A stretch of DNA of 50,095 bases. Source: CAYTGR01 sp964437445. GTDB taxonomy: Bacteria > Chloroflexota > Anaerolineae > B4-G1 > SLSP01. Location of the stretch: the NCBI GenBank assembly GCA_964437445.1, contig CAYTGR010000035.1, positions 1 through 50,095 on the forward strand, given 5' to 3'. Each line of letters begins with the position of its first letter. The stretch's first letter is position 1. A model generated the notes under the pieces. The model made no database searches. It was not told the DNA's origin and saw only the letters and a program-made list of their open reading frames with translations. Made by a program: the position numbers and the translations under genes. This document shows, in pieces, positions 47,801 through 50,095 of the stretch.

Positions 47801-49375
47801 ATGAGACACAAACGGTTTGTCATGTTGGCCGCGTTAGGGTTGACCGTGTTGACCATGCTGCCGGTCTCCCTGACCCAGGCCCGCACCCCCTGGCAACAGC
47901 CCGAGCAGCAAAATCTGCTCCTCAATCCCGGTTTTGAAGGCTACAACCGCTCCCAGGACAACACCGAGCCTGGTGGGGTTATCTGGACTCGGGATACTTT
48001 CAACAACATCAGCTACAGAGAAATCTACACGCCGCAGGGTTGGATCACCTTCTGGCGCGAGGGGGGCGAGGGCGAAGACGCCTTCGGCCGGCCGGAGTGT
48101 AAACTGGTCCCCAACGCCCCGCCGTTTGATGGCACGGATGGCAACCCCAAACGCATCCACCGGGGGTATCACGCCGCTCTCTGTTTTACCTTTTACCGGA
48201 AACAGGACGCCGGCTTCTACCAGGTGGTGCGCCAGCTGCCCCCCGGGGCGACAGTAGAAGCTGCGGTCCATGCCCACGCCTGGTCGTGTGACAACGACGA
48301 ACACGGTGCCTTCTCGTGCAATGACCCCACCAACTTTCAGTTCCAGATCGGGATTGATCCCAACGGCGGGACCGATCCCTGGTCAGCCAACATCCTCTGG
48401 AGCAAAGCGGCCTACCCGCGCGACGCCTACGGCCTGGTAGGACCGGTCTCGGCCACGGTGGGACCGCAGGGCGTGGTGAGCGTCTTCCTGCGTGCTCAGG
48501 CCCGCTGGCCCTTCAAGCACAACGATGCCTATTGGGACGACGCCAGTCTGGTGATCACCTCGCCACTGCCCACGCCCACGGCCACCGTCCCGCCCCTGCC
48601 GCCGACGCCGGAAGCGCAACCCACCCCGGCCGCTCCAACGCCCCCGCCTGCGGGCGCGGTCACTCACACCGTCGTGGAAGGAGATACACTGTTCGGCCTG
48701 GCGCTGCAATACGGCGTGGACGTGGCCCAGCTGCGCCAGCTCAACGCTGAGCGCCTGGGGCCGGGCGATCTGCTCACCGTCGGCCAAATCGTGGTGATCG
48801 CGGTCCCGGTGGCGGAGCCGACCCCCACAGCCACACCGCCGGCCGCAGAAACCGCAGTCAGCGCCACCGCCAGCGCGCCGCTGGCCGCTACCGGTACCGC
48901 CGCGCTCTGCGTGCTCGCCTATCAGGACCGCAACGGTGACACCGTCCGCCAACCTGCCTCGGACAGCCTGCTGCCCGAGGCACAATACACGCTGGTTGCC
49001 GAGGGCGGCACCTCCCAGACTTACACTACCAATGGGCTCAGTGAGCCCTACTGCTTCCAAAATCTGCCCCCTGGCCGCTACACGTTGCGCCAGCTGCCCC
49101 CCACCGGCTACCGCCCCACCGGTCCTACCGAGTGGTTGATGCAGCTCGCCGATGGCCAGGTCTACACCCAGGAGACGGGATATGTGCGGGAGCAGGAAGG
49201 TACCCCTGAGCCGGGCGCGCCCCCGGCTTCCGCCCCACCGACCCAAGCAGCGGCGGCGCCAGGCGGGATCGCGTCCCTGCCCACCGAGCTGCTTGTAGGA
49301 GGGGCCGTGGTCGCCGGGCTGGTGCTGGTGGGCGTCACCGCGTATCTCTTCTGGTTGCTCCGGCGCCAGCGCTGA
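47801..49375 (+). CDS. Exported LysM-domain surface protein with SdrD-like domain and C-terminal anchor
   Basis: 524 residues; CAGGAG precedes the ATG. A signal peptide (~1-28) is followed by a carbohydrate-binding-like beta domain (~38-252, LLLNPGFEGYNRS start). A Thr/Pro stalk leads to a LysM domain (~288-333, HTVVEGDTLFGLALQYGV and NAERLGPGDLLTVGQ) that binds N-acetylglucosamine polymers. A second stalk leads to an SdrD/Cna-B-like domain (~367-462, YQDRNGDTVRQP and YCFQNLPPGRYTLRQLPPTGY). A membrane helix with basic end (~495-524, LLRRQR) closes it. It is probably a cell-surface protein displayed outward. No enzyme motif was seen. Confidence 0.88.
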   Translation: MRHKRFVMLAALGLTVLTMLPVSLTQARTPWQQPEQQNLLLNPGFEGYNRSQDNTEPGGVIWTRDTFNNISYREIYTPQGWITFWREGGEGEDAFGRPECKLVPNAPPFDGTDGNPKRIHRGYHAALCFTFYRKQDAGFYQVVRQLPPGATVEAAVHAHAWSCDNDEHGAFSCNDPTNFQFQIGIDPNGGTDPWSANILWSKAAYPRDAYGLVGPVSATVGPQGVVSVFLRAQARWPFKHNDAYWDDASLVITSPLPTPTATVPPLPPTPEAQPTPAAPTPPPAGAVTHTVVEGDTLFGLALQYGVDVAQLRQLNAERLGPGDLLTVGQIVVIAVPVAEPTPTATPPAAETAVSATASAPLAATGTAALCVLAYQDRNGDTVRQPASDSLLPEAQYTLVAEGGTSQTYTTNGLSEPYCFQNLPPGRYTLRQLPPTGYRPTGPTEWLMQLADGQVYTQETGYVREQEGTPEPGAPPASAPPTQAAAAPGGIASLPTELLVGGAVVAGLVLVGVTAYLFWLLRRQR

Positions 49376-49389
49376 TTGATTCCCACGCA

Positions 49390-49421
49390 AAAGGCCAGCA
49401 GGGAACCCCCTGCTGGCCTTT
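49390..49421. terminator. Bidirectional terminator between convergent genes
   Basis: A perfect 14-bp stem (49390-49403 with 49408-49421), loop AACC. The 5' A-rich side gives a short T-run on the minus strand. It serves the LysM gene and the LysW-like gene. Confidence 0.8.
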
Positions 49422-49467
49422 GGGATGGCTTAAAACGCAGCCTACCCAGGACAGCGGCACAACGCCG

Positions 49468-49713
49468 TCACCAGCTCTCTTCCTCGCCCTCTTCTTCGTC
49501 CCACTCCAGATCATCGGCGTCCAGATCTTCCAGGTCGCCGTGCTCATCCTCCAGATCATACTCCTCCAGGTCATCGTAGACCACTTCCAACTCCAACGGT
49601 TCCAACCCGACGACCTCTAATTCTGCCCCACACTTCTGGCAGAAGGTATGATCCCAGAGTTCCAAATCTTCCGGCAAGACCAGCTTGACGTTACATTCAG
49701 GGCACCGGGCCAT
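49468..49713 (-). CDS. LysW-like zinc-ribbon acidic protein
   Basis: 81 residues from the ATG at 49713 (AGGAGG just upstream; an in-frame TTG at 49728 lies before that site). The N-terminus ARCPECNVKLVLPEDLELWD with FCQKCGAELEVVGLEPLELE gives two CxxC pairs and matches LysW, the amino-group carrier of lysine and arginine synthesis. LysW ends in EDWGE, whose last Glu is the attachment point. Here the tail is instead a long Asp/Glu stretch ending GEEESW, so the carrier role is in doubt and it may be a paralogue with another use. No lysX/argE-type genes are nearby. Confidence 0.82.
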   Translation of the reverse strand: MARCPECNVKLVLPEDLELWDHTFCQKCGAELEVVGLEPLELEVVYDDLEEYDLEDEHGDLEDLDADDLEWDEEEGEEESW

Positions 49714-49851
49714 TGCCTCCTCCTGCAATAGAATGAAAACGAATCTTTAATCATTTTAGCGAGAATTTTTTGGAAGTCAAGCTCTAATTTACTCCCCAGT
49801 ACATTTCACCTTTTGGGTAAACAAAACGGGGCGAGGGTTCATAACCAGCGA

Positions 49852-49882
49852 CTGACCACGGCGCTAAAGCGCTCCACTCCAG
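49852..49882. repeat. Half copy of the REP/MITE-like element
   Basis: GGCGCTAAAGCGCT followed by CCACTCC resembles one hairpin plus the CACTAC-type end of the element seen at 11016-11069. Confidence 0.5.
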
Positions 49883-49923
49883 GCTTTCCCCCTGGTGATT
49901 ATTATCATTGATGAAGAGTCGCG

Positions 49924-49948
49924 CAGGATGGCCCCGCCCGCCATCCTG
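49924..49948. repeat. Palindrome near the right edge
   Basis: 9-bp arms CAGGATGGC (49924-49932) and GCCATCCTG (49940-49948) around a C-rich loop. It is part of a 382-base stretch (49714-50095) with repeats only and no gene visible. Confidence 0.6.
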
Positions 49949-49951
49949 TGC

Positions 49952-49972
49952 CCCCATGCACTGGCGTTCACC
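49952..49972 (+). repeat. 21-base direct repeat, first copy
   Basis: CCCCATG, one base, then ACTGGCGTTCACC. It matches 50075-50095 with a single mismatch (C or A at the eighth position). Confidence 0.8.
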
Positions 49973-49995
49973 AGCGGTGAGATGAAAACAGGCTC

Positions 49996-50047
49996 GTAGT
50001 GCCGCGCTTCAGCGTGGCTAAGACGGCGCTAAAGCGCCTGACTACAA
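49996..50047. repeat. REP/MITE-like palindromic element, copy B
   Basis: GTAGTG and ACTACAA ends enclose two hairpins (CGCGCTTCAGCGTG and GGCGCTAAAGCGCC) separated by GCTAAGAC, which is the complement-type spacer of GTCTGAGC in copy A. It is therefore the same element in opposite orientation. Confidence 0.75.
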
Positions 50048-50074
50048 ACTCAGAGCGTTATTTTCAGAGGAATT

Positions 50075-50095
50075 CCCCATGAACTGGCGTTCACC
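50075..50095 (+). repeat. 21-base direct repeat, second copy at the window end
   Basis: The second copy of the 49952-49972 repeat, 123 bases later. It may continue beyond the window. Confidence 0.75.

Overview
The window looks like a GC-rich chromosomal segment from the phylum Chloroflexota (Anaerolineae/Caldilineae-like lineage). This is inferred from a T-box-controlled threonyl-tRNA synthetase lacking the TGS domain, a cofD/cofC pair for coenzyme F420, a LysW-like carrier protein, Pro/Thr-rich secreted proteins with PPC, LysM and SdrD-like domains, and abundant short palindromic or heptameric intergenic repeats. No taxonomic search was possible.

Left part (about 1-8,560) is an accessory or mobile island. 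It holds a truncated SNF2-type helicase resembling DISARM DrmD, an HTH-STAND NTPase with C-terminal membrane segments, a small acidic protein overlapping the first large serine recombinase, a small TPR protein, an XRE regulator, and a second large serine recombinase whose reading frame runs into a tRNA-Asp gene on the other strand. The tRNA probably marks the right attachment site.

From 8,560 to 19,990 the content is mostly core: tRNA-Asp, T-box leader and thrS, uvrC with a palindromic repeat forming its 3' end, three small membrane proteins, der, an O-antigen-ligase-like protein with TPRs, and a Tat-exported L,D-transpeptidase. At 19,145-25,234 come a wHTH regulator with degV, then a CHAT-protease/STAND/HEAT protein and a B3/B4-domain protein.

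At 25,630-32,049 there is a probable operon: a regulator strikingly like enterobacterial FadR with a near-perfect FadR operator over its own leader, an alkylglycerone-phosphate-synthase-like flavoprotein, a four-helix-bundle protein, a FAD glycerol-3-phosphate dehydrogenase with an added C-terminal membrane helix, and an FGGY kinase. The four-helix-bundle gene sits between inverted arrays of heptamers. A related array pair with nothing inside lies 1.7 kb upstream, suggesting an unrecognised mobile cassette.

At 32,076-39,160 (minus strand) lie cofC, cofD, two exported or membrane proteins and a UvrD/PcrA helicase. At 39,377-49,713 is a housekeeping block: rpsB-tsf-pyrH-frr-uppS-cdsA, a CBS-domain protein, fbp, rho, a HIT protein, a LysM surface protein, and a LysW-like zinc-ribbon protein on the other strand. 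The last 380 bases hold palindromic repeats and a 21-base direct repeat but no gene.
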